The notes beneath the pieces were generated by a model. That model was not told the origin of the DNA. It searched no databases and saw only the letters and a program-made list of their open reading frames with translations. A stretch of DNA of 64,000 nucleotides from NCBI RefSeq assembly GCF_019320115.1, contig NC_089583.1, forward strand, positions 77,563,739 to 77,627,738, read 5' to 3'. Positions 46,506 through 58,769 of the stretch are shown piece by piece (the first letter of the stretch is position 1; every line of letters begins with the position of its first letter). A program made the translations under genes and the position numbers. Source of the stretch: Miscanthus floridulus (Eukaryota; Streptophyta; Magnoliopsida; Poales; Poaceae).

Positions 46506-46767
46506 CTACCTCCATTCTAAAAGAAGTGTAGATCTCACATTTCGATAAGTTAACTAATTTTAAATTTGAAAACATTTATAGAAAATAGTATCACCACTTA
46601 CACATATCTAAAATTTTGGATAGGTTTTCTATGAAAATATATGACTTGATCACTCTAATAATACTTATTTGGTATACCATATGTATCAATATTTTAAAAA
46701 CATTTTTAGTTATAAATTTGAGATTAATTAACTTCTCAAAATTTGAGATATGTATTTATTTTGGGAT
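46506..46767. mobile_element. Stowaway-like MITE
   Basis: Starts CTACCTCCATTCTAAAA after a TA and has the interior palindromic words TTTGAAAACATTTATAG and AAACATTTTTAGTTATAAAT, with repeated 'tcaaaatttgaga'. It abuts the solo LTR. The right terminus (TTTTGGGATG) is degraded. Confidence 0.6.
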
Positions 46768-47688
46768 GTTACCGGCCTACTGCCACTGGTTTACTGTGAT
46801 CTTGAATCGTCAACAAAACATCCGTATCTCAGCAGTTAGTCGCAAATCCTCTCCCACTTTATTTGTCTCCACTTGTATACTGATTCCTTGCTCCTTCCAT
46901 AGGTCTTTTCGAGAAAGTTCCGAGTCCAAGTCACTTTAGAGATTATTAACCCATAAAATAAACGATAACTTAAACAAACAATAAATCCTCAACCTAAAAT
47001 TCCAAGCATCAGTCTGATATATCCCTCCAAGTCCCTACCGAGCTAGAATACCAGCACATTTTGTTCTTCACTGGTGGGGCCGAGAACAACTTCCCAGGAG
47101 TACCAAGATATAGCAAGATACACTTGAGAATATAAAAATATAATAAAACTGGAAAAGAATGGGTTAGTAGCCAAAGCTGGGAGACCAAATTCCCCGTCCA
47201 ACCGTAAAGGACAAATTTGAGCGTAAATTGAAGAGAAAGTGGGCCCAGACAAAGCAAGCAAGGGCAGGAACAGAAAAAGGAGGGGGAAAAAGTTGATGCG
47301 GATGGCGGGAAAAGAGAGGGTAAAGCTGGCAGAAAGCCAGCAGAGGAGAACCAAGGATTAGCTAATTGATACTATTTACTTTTAAAAAACAGCATACAGG
47401 GATTAATATTAAACAAGAAAAACAATAATAACACTAGGAAGAAATAAGAAAAAAGAAAGAAAAGGAAAAGGGAAAGTCTGAAGGCTGCTGCCGCACAGCT
47501 GCAGACCTGCAGTGCTGAGAGCCCGTGGGTCCGCCGGGGTGCGCAAGGAGCCCACGTTTCCCAGGAGTCCAACCAAGTGAGCGAGAGAGAGACGACCCAC
47601 GGATTCGGAAGTGGAGGCCGACGCCGTCATCTCAGGATATCGTGGTTTCGCCGTTAGTGAAACGGCAGCCGTCGCCTCCTCGAGCGGA
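46768..47688. other. 3' flank of the bHLH gene
   Basis: Contains the presumed 3' untranslated region (leftward, ending somewhere in 47400-47688) and AT-rich spacer. Short frames here have no domain. No definite polyadenylation signal could be picked. Confidence 0.4.
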
Positions 47689-50665
47689 TCACGGCTTCGA
47701 CACGGACGCGGCGTCCTTGGGATGCTGCTGCTGCTGCGAGTGCGAGCCCTCGCCATCAGCCCCGGCGCCGTTGGCCATGGCCGACTGCGCCGTGAGCACG
47801 GACATGCTCGGGGAGGCCGGCACGACGTCGGCTCCGCTTCCAGCGCCGCCGTTCATGCCGTGGGGCAACCGCATGGTGGCCATGTGGTGCGCGGCGGCGG
47901 CGACCGCGAGGCCTCCCCCCACCGGCGGTCGCATGTGGCACGTCGCGGAGGATATGGCGGAGGCGAGGGAGACGGGCATGAGGCACAGGCCCTTCCCCTG
48001 CAGGTACTGCATGGCAGCGCCCATGTCCTCCTCCATCAGCTTCGCCACCTGCTGCTCCGTCACCGCCAGGCCATCGCTCCCGGCCGCGGCCGCCGCCCCG
48101 CCTCGACCCTGCATGCAACACGGTCCACAAAGAAGCAGAGGTCAAGAGATTCATCGGGCACGCGTGTACTGTTACTGTACCCAGCGGCGTGGTGCTGGCG
48201 CGGGGCAGCCGCGTCATTTCGCGCGGAGGCACGCGAGGCACTGTGGGCTGCTGCGGCAGTGGCAGTAGCCATCAGCCGTGGCACTGGAAAGTTTGTTCAC
48301 ATCCCGCTCTGGATTCTTTCGAGTGCGGCAAAAGCTAGACTAGAGAGAGAAGCAGAAGCTGCATGCCTTGCCACTTGATCGACTGCAATGCAAGTGGGGC
48401 AGAGAGAAGGAGAGCTTGGGGGAGGCTAGAGTTACCTCCGAGGACATGTCGGCCACGAGCGGCGCGACGGCAGCGGCGCCACCTAGCCGGCTCATGCTCA
48501 GCACCTGCGTGGGTTGGTAAACGCAGATTACATGCATGTCAGCAACTCCATCAACAACATCATCGTATCATACATACATGGATCGAGTACACTGCTGCTA
48601 GGAGTACAGTACTGCCATTCAACATTTCATGCTTGCCTTAACTTGGAGCTGCAGGAACTTGACGTAGTCGATGATCTCGTCCAGCATCGACGCCTTGTCC
48701 GTCTGCATGCACGGCGCAGCCATACGACATGGATCAGTACTCGGCGACGGCGAGCAAGCCCATGCCAAGCGCAAAGATCGAACAAAAAGGAGGATGGAGG
48801 TGGACGGCTGAAAAGAAAGCGCTAAAGCTAGAGTCTCTTCCCCTTCTTCGGAAGCGGCGCCGCGCGCGACATGGGCAGGAATTCTAGGCGGAGAAAAAGC
48901 CATGCGATGCCCTGCTTCGTCCCCGCGCGGTCGCCGAGGGAGCACGGTGCTGGTCAAGTACGTAGGCCAACGTGCGGGTAAATGTGCCCCGCACCCGCGC
49001 CCACCACCGGCCACACCTCCCGCCCACGCGGCTGCTAGCTCAATCTGGTGACTGACGACTCCTACAGCTCTCCGGCCGGGCACGGCGTTGGTTGGACTCT
49101 AGTAAAGCTGCGTGCTGTCTTCCATTGTTTAATCCCCCATTTTCCTCGGCACAAACTCGCTACGAGTGATTGGGGGAACCTTTATTACCAGCATCGATTA
49201 TCTCCCAACAACCAAAACCCTAGGCCGCCGCCTGTGCAATCTCTCCTCTCTCGTCTTCTCAAAGCAAGCGTGTATGCAATTGATCTCACCTTGTTGGCGT
49301 TGGACACCAGCTCCTGCAGCGCCTTCATCCTCTCCGCGATCCTCTCTCTCCGGAGCTGCAAAACGGCGACGGCGACGACAGGGAAAGAATATGAGAACAA
49401 AGAAACGGACAAAGGAATAGCAGTGGTTGGGACGTTGGGGTTGGGAGTCGGAACGGAGAACAATCCAAACCCAGGAAACAACAACAGACAGGCAGTCAGA
49501 CACGGGAGCTGATTAGCAACTGCCGTCGAGGATTTTATTAGCCGAATTGAAAATTAACTACTCGACGACGTGACTAATTGGAGACGCAGAGCGGCAATTA
49601 TATTATTAGCGAGGGGAGAGGGAGGAGGAGCGTCGTCGCGCGCGTAGCTCACCCGCTCCGCGATGCTGTGGGGGTCGGTGGCCTGGCCGCGCCGCGCCCG
49701 TACGCGCTGCCTGGGCGGCGCCGCCGCGCCTCCGCCCGCAGGCCCGGCCTGCGGCTGCCACACGCCGCCGGATGCGCCCGCGCCTCCGCCTCCGCCTCCT
49801 CCACCGAAGCCCTGGCCCGGCAACGTCGGCGTTTGCTGCTGCGAGAATCAAAACCGTGCTCGCTTTAGAGATTATACAGGTGGCGGCATGTGTGCTGCAA
49901 GCATTAAGCCATGTACGCATGTGATTCGTTGATCTTGCGAACCTGCGGATGCGACTGAAAATGCTGTTGCTGTTGCTGCTGCTGGAGCGATCCGGCAAAG
50001 GAACCGCCGAAGACGCCGCCGGCTTCTCCTCCCTGGAACGAACGAACTCCGAATAAAAACGCGAACTTTTTCGCAAAAGATACTAGATTCTTGACGGGGA
50101 AAAAGGCTGCAAGTGGATTTGAGCAAAGAAGGCGATGGATCAGTACAGCGGAGTTGGCGGCAGCTTTGAGTAGCGCCTGCACGTCGCCGCCCGATCCGCC
50201 ACTGCCGAGGGAGAGCGGGAGGAGCAGGCCGCCGTCTCCGCTGCCGCCGCCGCCGCCGCCCGTCGAGCGGCCCATGCCCTGCAGCAATATATGGTGTCCC
50301 TGCCTCAGATCGGCCAGCTGCTGCAGCACCACGTGCTTCGCGGCCTCCGCGCGGCCGCCTGCAGGGCCGCCGCTGATCTGGTGCTGCCGGAGCCGTGCCA
50401 GCAAGGCGGACTCGTCGTACAAGCCCCCACCGAAGTGCTGCGCCTGGTGTTGCATCCCCTCCGCCTGCGCGCCGCCATCCGGCGCCTTCCCTCCCGCCGC
50501 GGATGCCAGTTCCGGCCATGCCGACGGCGGCAGGCCACCGAGCATCTGGTCCAGGAAGTCGTCGTGCATGCCGCCGCCCGCAGCGCCTGCTGCCGCGCGC
50601 AGGTCGTCGAGGGAGATCTGGCCGGCGGCGGCTATGGCCTGCATTTCCCGCGTCGTGGGCTGCAT
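47689..50665 (-). CDS. bHLH66-like: bHLH transcription factor, LRL/bHLH66-like, seven exons
   Basis: Minus-strand exons: 50665-50147, 50032-49943, 49838-49653, 49355-49290, 48702-48637, 48504-48436 and 48108-47689 (stop TGA). All junctions are in phase 0 and the total is 471 residues. Introns are GT-AG except intron 5, which starts GC. Residues 1-200 are Gly/Ala/Gln-rich with a poly-Gly run and a poly-Gln tract (exon 2). The basic region ends exon 3 with H260, E264, R268, the pattern that binds E-box/G-box DNA; exons 4 and 5 are helix 1, loop and helix 2. Exon 6 is the conserved [10 protein letters not shown] segment. The C-terminal exon has M-E-E-D-M-G and [12 protein letters not shown] and ends S-V-S-K-P, as in Arabidopsis bHLH66/69/82 and rice RHL1, nuclear regulators of root-hair growth. 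The loop has Ser283 where I recall Pro. The first ATG is chosen because it opens the frame and a TATA box lies 130 bp upstream. The exact orthologue is inferred. Confidence 0.93.
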
Positions 50666-50790
50666 CCCTCGCTAGTCGCTAGGGTTTACGAGGAAGCTGG
50701 ATGGCTAAGCTGAGGAAAGGTTGGTGGTGGCTGGCTCGAAGGAAGGGAAAGACAAGCAGCAGGAGCAGCAGACCGGGTTGGCGTCGCCGG

Positions 50791-50801
50791 CTATTTATAA
50801 C
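50791..50801 (-). promoter_or_regulatory. TATA box of the bHLH gene
   Basis: GTTATAAATAG on the minus strand, about 130 bp before the start codon, in a locally GC-rich promoter. Predicted leader of about 100 bases. Confidence 0.75.
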
Positions 50802-50907
50802 GGGGGCGGCGGCTAGCTATTTGTTTTACGAGTACTCCACGGGATGGATCGTGGAATGGAGTGGAATGGATGATGATGAGCTGCGTGTAGACTGGATACG
50901 GCTATGA

Positions 50908-53290
50908 CTAGTGTGTGACTAGTCAAGTGTTTGATTCAGTGGTTGACAGTAGATTAGTACAAGTTGTACCGTATCATGTGGTTGACAGTGGTGGAAATAG
51001 ACGGGTGGATCTTCTATGCAGACTAACTGAATACATTTCAAATGAAAGGTCATGATTACCATCTTAACTGCTTTCTGGACTGGAAATTTCAATCAACAAC
51101 TCAAATTGTCATTTCGCTTTGGAAAAAAAAAAGATGATTGATATATATGAACTCGATTTATTTCAGAATTTTCAGCCTGGGTCAATAATGAAGTCGTAGT
51201 ATGCCCCAGGAAAATGGATAGGGTGAGCTAGCAGCAACGAAGTCGCAATGCTAACTCCTTTGCCACACATCTTCAGGTTTCTTTAAGGAGGAATATCTTA
51301 TTTTGTTCGTCCACCGAAAGAAAAATCTGAAATTTTGTAATACACTAATACATGTGCTATATAACTCTAGACCTATATATTTTCTATGGTCTATGTTGCA
51401 TATTATTTTACTCAATAGATGTGTAGTCATAAATCGTACTAGGCTCGGTTTTGTCCCTCAACTAAGTAAAATAGTCCTAAGTTCAAACTAAGAGTTTATT
51501 CTCGTTTTTATTCAGAATGTACATTATATTTTATTAAAAATAGATTCAAGATCCTAGTATCCACTCTTAGTTCCTATACACTGGCATGAACAATTGTTTT
51601 AAGCATGCACCATGGCACTCAAGATGTTGAATTTTGTATATCAAAAAGTTATAGGTGTAGTAGTATTGTTTTATAAAAATAGAGCTTTTAGAATTAAACT
51701 ACCAATGTTGATATAATAAAGTAACAACTTAAAAAATTCTATAATTTTAGTATAACTTAAAATGACTTGCTAGTGTTATTATATTTCGTTTGTTAAGGAA
51801 ACATTATTTCATGGCCGATAAACTACAACATATATATTTATCGCTAATGTACTTTGTACCTATGGTGACATATGCAAATTCACCAACTCGGCTGCTGGTT
51901 AGATTTCTTGCGGTGAAACCTATCTATCCGAGTAAGCCCATGACTTGACATGTGCTCTTGCACTTTTTCGAATTTATTCTAGGACTTAACAATGTTCTTC
52001 TTTCAATTATAGACAATGAGACTCTTGTTTTTTTTGCGAGACTCAGTTACAGACGCAGACACTCACATATACGAGCGCACATTGATGACTTCGCTTGTCT
52101 CAAAATCTGTTGGCTCAGTCTTTTGAGGGGTGCTTGTACGAGTGAGTGGCGTGCATGTATGTGAGTCTTTGTATTATGATTCAAAAAATATTTTAGATTT
52201 AAGTAGCTTATATATTATTTGTTATGTAGCTTATATCAGTAATTTAAACTTAGATTTGAGGGATATTTAGTTTATGTTTTATGACAACAAATGTGGACAC
52301 TTTAAATGCAAATAAAAGAGGTTATTTTATAATGGCCGAGATGGATATTTGCAAAGCAATTTTTAGTGTTACTTAAAATTATCTTTCATAATAGCATATG
52401 TTAGTAGTTTAGATATAGATTTAGGGCTATTTATGTTTTTTTTGTAAAGGTAGAAGTAAGTAATTTTTTTAGAAGAACAGGATAGATCCAATGGATAGTA
52501 TCATCTATGGTGTTAAGATCCATGGCCATTATTTTTATTATTATGGTCACTTCTAAGATTCTTTTGCTAATGCATCTTGTGAGGATGAATGTGGAGGCTT
52601 AATTGAGGGCCTTAAGTTAGTAGGATTTAGACAATGATGTAAAATTTCCTTCATAATGACAGAGGTGTCTAGTTTAGCTGTAAATTTAGAAGTTACTTTG
52701 TTTATTTTTATGACAGAGGTGATAACTTTTTGAAAAAAGGGTCCAATGTATATATATTATTGACAATGATGATTATAATCTGACAAATTAAAGGCTAGAT
52801 GTTCAAGATTTTTGTAATTTTTTAGGAAATTTCTTTTTGCTAACTCATGAAAATTAATGTGTAGTTGGAGGTCTCCAATTTGTAATATTAAGATGATGAT
52901 TGTGATCTTAAAAAATGATGATTAGATATTTCATTTTTATGAAATTTTCTATGGATTATGTAGTTTAGCTCTCGTAAAAACAAATATGGAGTCTCATCTC
53001 CAACTAGTAATAGTAAGGGAGTATAAAATACTCCATGGTCTCATGATAAATTAAATTCTAGAATTGTGCCTAGTAAAACTATTTTAGTTTGATTAGTTTT
53101 TTTTATAAAAAGAAGACCTATGTTTATAACACTAAATAAGTATGTACGCCATAAAAGGACATTTCATGTTGTATCTAATTATACTGATTTGTGTAACAAA
53201 TATTTGCTTTTTTCTCTATAATTTTGGTTGAACTTAAGAAAGTTTAAATTAGGATAACTCTAGAAGTTTTGCAATGAAGGGAATATCTTA
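50908..53290. other. AT-rich intergenic DNA upstream of the bHLH gene
   Basis: No coding domain in any frame. An inverted pair of arms at 52053-52080 and 52137-52173 (CACTCACATATACGAGCGCA against the inverse of a GAGTGAGTGGCGTGCATGTA-like arm) marks a small foldback element. Confidence 0.4.
52050..52175. mobile_element. Small foldback/MITE-like element
   Basis: Imperfect inverted arms of about 28-35 bp around a 55-bp loop; the ACTCACATA/TATGTGAGT pair is nearly exact. No target duplication resolved. Confidence 0.45.
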
Positions 53291-53514
53291 GGCCCGGCTA
53301 GCTTGAACTTATCAGTCGTACCGTTTCAGCGAAATAACAATATTCGCCCTGTTCGTTTGTTGGTTTCAACCAGCCCAAACCAGCCAGCCAACAATGTTTT
53401 TCTCCCACAATAAACCAGCACCAACCAGCCCAGAAACCAACCAGCGAACATGCCCAATATTTTTCTTTCACAACAATTCAGCATCAGCTGTTTTTCAGCC
53501 AGCTGAACAGGGCC
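53291..53514. mobile_element. GGCC-terminal MITE with a second MITE inserted
   Basis: Left end GGCCCGGCTAGCTTGAACTT and right end AGCTGAACAGGGCC are inverted; interior CAGCGAAATAACAATATT resumes after the insert as CAATATTTTTCTTTCAC. A TTA occurs on each side (53288-53290 and 53515-53517). Confidence 0.65.
53346..53454. mobile_element. GGCCCTGTTCG-type MITE nested in a relative
   Basis: Inverted ends GCCCTGTTCG and CGAACATGCC, about 109 bp. CAATATT at 53338-53344 and 53455-53461 is the target duplication (7, or 8 with one mismatch), which fits hAT-type insertion. Confidence 0.75.
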
Positions 53515-53860
53515 TTAATATGTTATCCTTTTGCAGATGGTATAAGAATTTGAGACGTGGCAGTGGGAGTATTTTAACAGGAACTGTTGTATCTTCACGT
53601 ACACACGCAGCGAAGGGGTGCTTTTGCCCGAACTACAGTTAAATAAAACCCTATATGTGTTCAAGGTAAAGAAACGAACAAAGACGAGGACGAAAGATGT
53701 TTCTCTTCTCCGTAAGCGCCCGTACCGATGCCTCTCTTTACGTTGTCAGCATCGCCACACGGCAGCTGTCGACTCGTCCCCTGAGGAACAGCAAAGGACG
53801 AACACATGCGTGTCCGGACGAGATGCAGAAGGTGTCCCGGATTCTCGGTGTCTGCGGTAA

Positions 53861-54167
53861 GGGCAGTCCCAGTGCTATTAGTTTCCATGCTTATTAATTT
53901 CTATACACACTGCAGAAATTGTGGTCTTAATAAATAATTTTTATAAAATAATTTTTTATCTAATCACATACATTCTCTTTTCATTCTCTACCAATCACGT
54001 GCTTTCATGTCTTGATTCTCGTGTAGATATGGTTTCTAACTTATACCCGGTTTTTATGATTTTTGTTTTCTCTCTCTTCAATAACTATCTTGCCACATTA
54101 GCAAAATGCTTAAGTGACGATACAATTAATGTCTATAGAAATAATGGTTTCTGTAGTGGAAGTGCCC
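53861..54167. mobile_element. Tourist-like MITE, 307 bp
   Basis: Inverted ends GGGCAGTCCCAGTGCTATTA and the inverse of ATGGTTTCTGTAGTGGAAGTGCCC, with TAA duplicated at 53858-53860 and 54168-54170, the target of PIF/Harbinger-class elements. Confidence 0.8.
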
Positions 54168-54879
54168 TAATGATGATGATGAACTAGTGCACACACATAT
54201 GTCTGCTGTCATTTCAGTTGTTCGTTACTATATGTTCTGAGAGATAATTTCACCTTGTCAAAACTGGCTCTCTTTTTCTTGCCATTCTGTTTTATTTAGA
54301 CGAGTGTTTGACCAATAAAACTGAGCTATTGTGAGTTATGCCAATGAGATCCTAACGCATTGCTTTCTTAACGTAAGCACGGTGGATCCGCCGACCCGGT
54401 CAAAGCCTTGTTGTCTCGTCCCAGGTGCTACCTTTGAGATTCTGAACTTCTGAAGAAACCCAAAGCATTAAAAAAAAAACACAAAGCTACCCATGTTGTG
54501 GCTGAACTAACATTCGTGTAAACGGTAGACAGTAATCCAGCTTTTATTCCACCAATGTTTATGGTTTATTTGCCAAAGGAGAAAAAGAAACATTGTAGTT
54601 GTAGGCTTGTAGCCTGCTGACCTGACGAATCACGAGCTAATCATCAGTGATGTATCATGTACGTATATATGTCCCCTCGTCCAGCTCGATGGACCAGGCA
54701 ACCGAACCGTTTGTGCAGTAGCGCTATGCATATGCAGACATGCAGTCAGGCTGGGCAGTTAGTTTGTAACACCAGTCCCGATCGAGCCAACTGGCCGTCC
54801 AGATAAACTCCAAAGGGATCCTGACTCCTGCCGTCGGCATCGTCCGGCCTCTGCATAAAAACAACGTGGTACACAATAA

Positions 54880-55122
54880 GGCCCAGTTTAGTTGTCGAAA
54901 AGTTTGGCAAAACGACACTGTAGCGTTTTCGTTGTTATTTGGCAATTAGTGTCCAATTATAGTCTAATTAGACTTAAAAGATTCGTCTCGTGGATTTCGT
55001 CTAAACTGTGTAATTAGTTTTATTTTTTATTTATATTTAATGCTTCATGCATGCGTTTAAAGATTCGATGTGACGAAAAATCTTGAAAAATTTGACGTTT
55101 TGGAAGAGAACTAAACATGCCC
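54880..55122. mobile_element. Tourist-like MITE, 243 bp
   Basis: Ends GGCCCAGTTTAG and CTAAACATGCCC; TAA at 54877-54879 and 55123-55125. The same length and interior words as the element at 5976-6218. Confidence 0.85.
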
Positions 55123-56328
55123 TAAGTATACGGCCGCAACTAGGTTGACCATGTCTAACCACTTTGCACACAGCGTCTGTCACACACTTGATCATTGGCC
55201 GACTTCAGAGTTGAGTCTGCTGGTGGACATGCCGCCACGAGTCTGCTGGTGGGAGATCGAGCGCCGAGCGACGCAAGCAAAGGGCTCGAGCTCATCTCGT
55301 CGGCAAAACAGAAGTGTGACTATATTACTCCAGCATCTTCTGCTCGTTACGAAAGCTCTAGTATGCAGAGGACCCCTCGATCGCTAGCTGTGTAGCTTGT
55401 GCGCGCGGCTGTGCCGAACATTCCCGTCGGGGATCGAGCTGTATGCAGTGCTCATCACGTGAGCGGGAGTTAGGCATGCAAAAGACAGCCAGCAATTGGA
55501 CAGTGTGGCCGTGATCGAACGCGCCGAGATCTAACAAGCTGACTTGCGCGTCATTGTTAGGTCTCTCGTCTCTGCAAGATATATATGTATATACCCTGTT
55601 TATTTTCGAAAATTCAGAGCAGGAACAATGTAACACAATGAAGAACTAGCAGCTAGCCCCTGAATAACATACGCAGACGTCAACGTACGTACAGGCACAT
55701 TCGTCCCGGTAAACGCACACACGTAATATTTCTACATATGATCACTTTTGAAAGATGAAGTTGACAGATCCTGAGATTGACGAAAGAAATAGCCTATAAT
55801 AATAAAGCAGGAAAATATGGACTTGTGTAAGTCGGAATTGAAACTACAGGTGGGACTTGGACTTGGCCCGTGCCTTACCGGCATGGCACGACCCTCTCAA
55901 CAAGCATAGTGCTGCTGTGGATCATGACATGACATCTAGGCACGTCAGCCCATGTCGGTATGGCACGACAAATCTTTATCTCAGTCCACATGTGCAGTTT
56001 TCATGCACGCCGCTGCGCTTCGTGTCATGCCAGCCCAGTCTTAGTCCTCTGTACTACTTCACGGAAGTATCATTGACTTTCATAATACATTCAAGAATTA
56101 GATAAGAGGCAGTATATTAAATAACTAAATACTAGGTAATTATACTGTAGCGTCGTAGATGTACGTATTCACTTGCCATTTTCGAGCTTTGTCCGTCCAA
56201 ATATACAACCTAATATACAGAGCCAGGGCGTGCATCCCATTGTGGTGCTTTTAGGACATGCTGAAAAATCGTTCCACAGTCCAGCCTCAAATGGCAACTA
56301 CCGAAGTTCCGGCTCTAATTTAAACTAA
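55123..56328. other. Intergenic DNA, no gene recognised
   Basis: Mixed composition; frames of up to 92 codons without domains. Nothing else recognised. Confidence 0.4.
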
Positions 56329-56655
56329 GGTGGTGTTTGGATTTAGGATTAAAGTTTAGGTTAGTACATTCGGAGGCTAATTAAGAGAACTAAACATGAG
56401 CTAATTGTAAAACTATTGCACATATGGAGACTAATTTGCGGGACGAATTTATTAAACCTACTTAATCCATCATTAGCACATGTCTACTGTAGCACCACAT
56501 TATCAAATCATGGACTAATTAGACTTAATAGATTCGTCTCGCAAGTTAGACTCCATCTATGCAATTAGTTTTGTAATTAGTCTATACTCTAAATTAGTGT
56601 CCAAACATCCGATGTGACAGGACTAAAGTTTAGAAGGGGATATCCAAACACCGCC
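56329..56655. mobile_element. Tourist-like MITE, 327 bp
   Basis: Ends GGTGGTGTTTGGA and the inverse of TCCAAACACCGCC (12 of 13 match), TAA at 56326-56328 and 56656-56658. The interior has the family words GATTCGTCTCGCAAGTTAG and GCAATTAGTTTTGTAATTAG. Confidence 0.9.
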
Positions 56656-57102
56656 TAATATAACTGGGTAAACTATGTTTAATTTATAGTTAGCTACTAC
56701 CTGATTGCCCACGATAAATCAACGAAACAGTACTCTTTATCCTGACTTTTCAGGGAAACGAACAGCCGTAGTCGGCTCGATCCTAGGGTTGGCAGATGTT
56801 TCTGTTTGCAGACGAAGAACAGAGACGGAAAGTGATGCTTTCTTCTGTGGACGTGGGGTACCTCCTGTAACCCACTAGACCTGCTAGCTGAATGCTGAAT
56901 GTGATCGAGGTCGACTGCATCCATTAGCATCAAACTGTGTGAAGTGAAAGGGTGAAACTGAAACTATACTGTTTTGGTCATTCGGAGTTTTTCAGACGCA
57001 TCTAGATTCCTCACTCGAATATTCGGGCCGCAACAAACGTTACCGTCAGGAATCAGGATCGGCGCCAGGGGTACCTGTATTCCGTGGAATAGCCAAGATT
57101 TT

Positions 57103-57372
57103 GGGGTCTGCTTGGAATGGAGAATTTCTAAAGGAAAAGCAAATGAATGAATTTCATAGGAAATTTTTTTCAACTTGTTGTTTGGAACAAAGGAAACCTG
57201 CATTCCTTTCCAAAGGAAAGGCTAACCTTGCTTTACAAAACATGGGAACAAAAGCATCCAAGGAAACCTAAAGAAAAAATTCCTACAATGTTTTCTCAAG
57301 TTCTCAAGCATGGAACCTTTGCTTCTTTGGGCACATGTGACATTTTTGTTTTCCTGCAATCCAAACACCCCA
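57103..57372. mobile_element. GGGGT-terminal MITE
   Basis: Left end GGGGTCTGCTTGGAATGG pairs with the inverse of CCTGCAATCCAAACACCCC. The interior is rich in 'caaaggaaa' words. No clear target duplication. A related right-end word (CTGCGATCCGAACATGCCC) occurs near 57461. Confidence 0.6.
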
Positions 57373-57478
57373 AAGTTTCTATTCTTTTCAAATCCTGTAG
57401 TTTTTTATTTTTCGCTCTATTCTATTCCAGCATTTTTCTCTATTTCTTTGTTTTGCATTCCTGCGATCCGAACATGCC

Positions 57479-57507
57479 CTCTCTCTCTCTCTTTATATAT
57501 ATATAGT
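57479..57507. repeat. (CT)n(TA)n microsatellite
   Basis: [32 protein letters not shown] tract. Confidence 0.85.
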
Positions 57508-57654
57508 GTACATGTAGAGCCCACTGTCTAATTGGACCAAAAGCCCACGGATGAATGGCCCACAAGGCCACAAGAAACAACCCTTCTATTGAGCGCCTCA
57601 CGACTCACCTACTCCATCATCCGTCCCAAGCCAGCAGCGGCAATAGAGTTAAAT

Positions 57655-57749
57655 GCCCTGTTCGAAAGTACTGTTGACTGATTTGTTGTGAGAGAAAAAT
57701 ACTGTTCGTTGGCTGAAAAAATACGACTTATAAGCCAAGCGAACAGGAC
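57655..57749. mobile_element. GGCCCTGTTCG-type MITE, 95 bp
   Basis: Ends GCCCTGTTCG and CGAACAGGAC; interior GTGAGAGAAAAATACTGTTC and TTATAAGCCAAGCG match the elements at 16055 and 19344. Confidence 0.8.
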
Positions 57750-58166
57750 GAAAGCGTATTCTCAAAGAAAAAAAACAGAGTTAAAGCGGTGGCCGGTGGA
57801 GCCGAAGCCGGCAAAACCTCTGTCAAATAGCCCAACATGGGCTCTCCGGACTAAAGTAGTTGTCACTTGTTAGCCTTGATCCTCATTCGCCTTGTTTTCT
57901 TGGTGAGAGGATCAGCATTCGCCTTGTAGCACCTTTGGGCTTTGGCAGCAGGCCGCTGAAAGAACCAGAACGCTTTCGTTATATGGGCTGGGCTGAGTTT
58001 GGGCCTATGCTAAATGCCAGGTATGGAGCCAATGACAACTTCTTTCCGCCGTCCAGGGCTGGTAAAGTTCTCGTCAATTTGGAGGGGTACAGATTTCGAC
58101 GGGAAGTGAGTGAAACCTCTTTGTCAGGTTGCCGCTTGAGACTAGATTAGAGTTCTCCTAAATGTA

Positions 58167-58347
58167 GGCCCTGTTGAGATGGTAATTAGCTGCTAATGAT
58201 TAGTTATGTGGATTCAAACAGATTATAGCTAATTATAATCAACTAATAACTATTTTAGTAGTTAAACCAAAATAGCCAATAGCAGCTAATAATAGTTATA
58301 ACATATTAACTAGCTAACTATTAGTAGTTAATGGGTCCAAACAGGCC
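58167..58347. mobile_element. GGCCCTGTT-terminal MITE, 181 bp
   Basis: Ends GGCCCTGTTGAGATGG and the inverse of TCCAAACAGGCC; interior is a run of TAATTAGCTGCTAATAGTTA words that fold back on themselves. Confidence 0.65.
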
Positions 58348-58552
58348 ATTAATTTCCTAATGTTTTTATATCGGACTATTCTAAACAAAAATCTCTCCTA
58401 AATTCTTTTCATCCATATTAGTTTCATTGATTTGGCTCACCCCGCGTGAGATGGATGGTGGTTGCCTCTTGGAGGTTCCCGTAGGGACCTCGGCTCTAGC
58501 GTCGGTAGTGGCCATGGGTATTGAGGGATTTAAACTATGATGGTCTGATTTA

Positions 58553-58766
58553 GGGCCTGTTTGATGAGCTAGGGTTAAGGCTATTTACTTGTTAGGCTAA
58601 AAATTAGCTTAAATTAGTTAAGGTTGACTAGCTAGTTGGCTAACAGCTAGTTAAATATTTGTCTATTAAAATTAGCTCATCTTTTAGCCCTTATGTGTGG
58701 ATGCGCTAGAGCTAATTTGATTAATTTTTAGCTAGCTACTAATTAGCCCTTTATCCAAACATACCC
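58553..58766. mobile_element. Tourist-like MITE, 214 bp
   Basis: Ends GGGCCTGTTTGATGAGC and the inverse of TATCCAAACATACCC; TTA at 58550-58552 and 58767-58769. Interior built of GCTAATTTTTAGCTAGCT-like palindromes. Confidence 0.8.
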
Positions 58767-58769
58767 TTA

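Noticed and set aside
47525..48378. Plus-strand frames of 247 and 255 codons over the bHLH 3' exons
   Set aside because: Antisense shadows of the GC-rich bHLH exons; no domain of their own, and the minus strand has correct splice sites and family motifs.
50091..50713. Plus-strand frames of 140-194 codons over bHLH exon 1
   Set aside because: Antisense shadows of a Gly/Ala-rich GC-rich exon.
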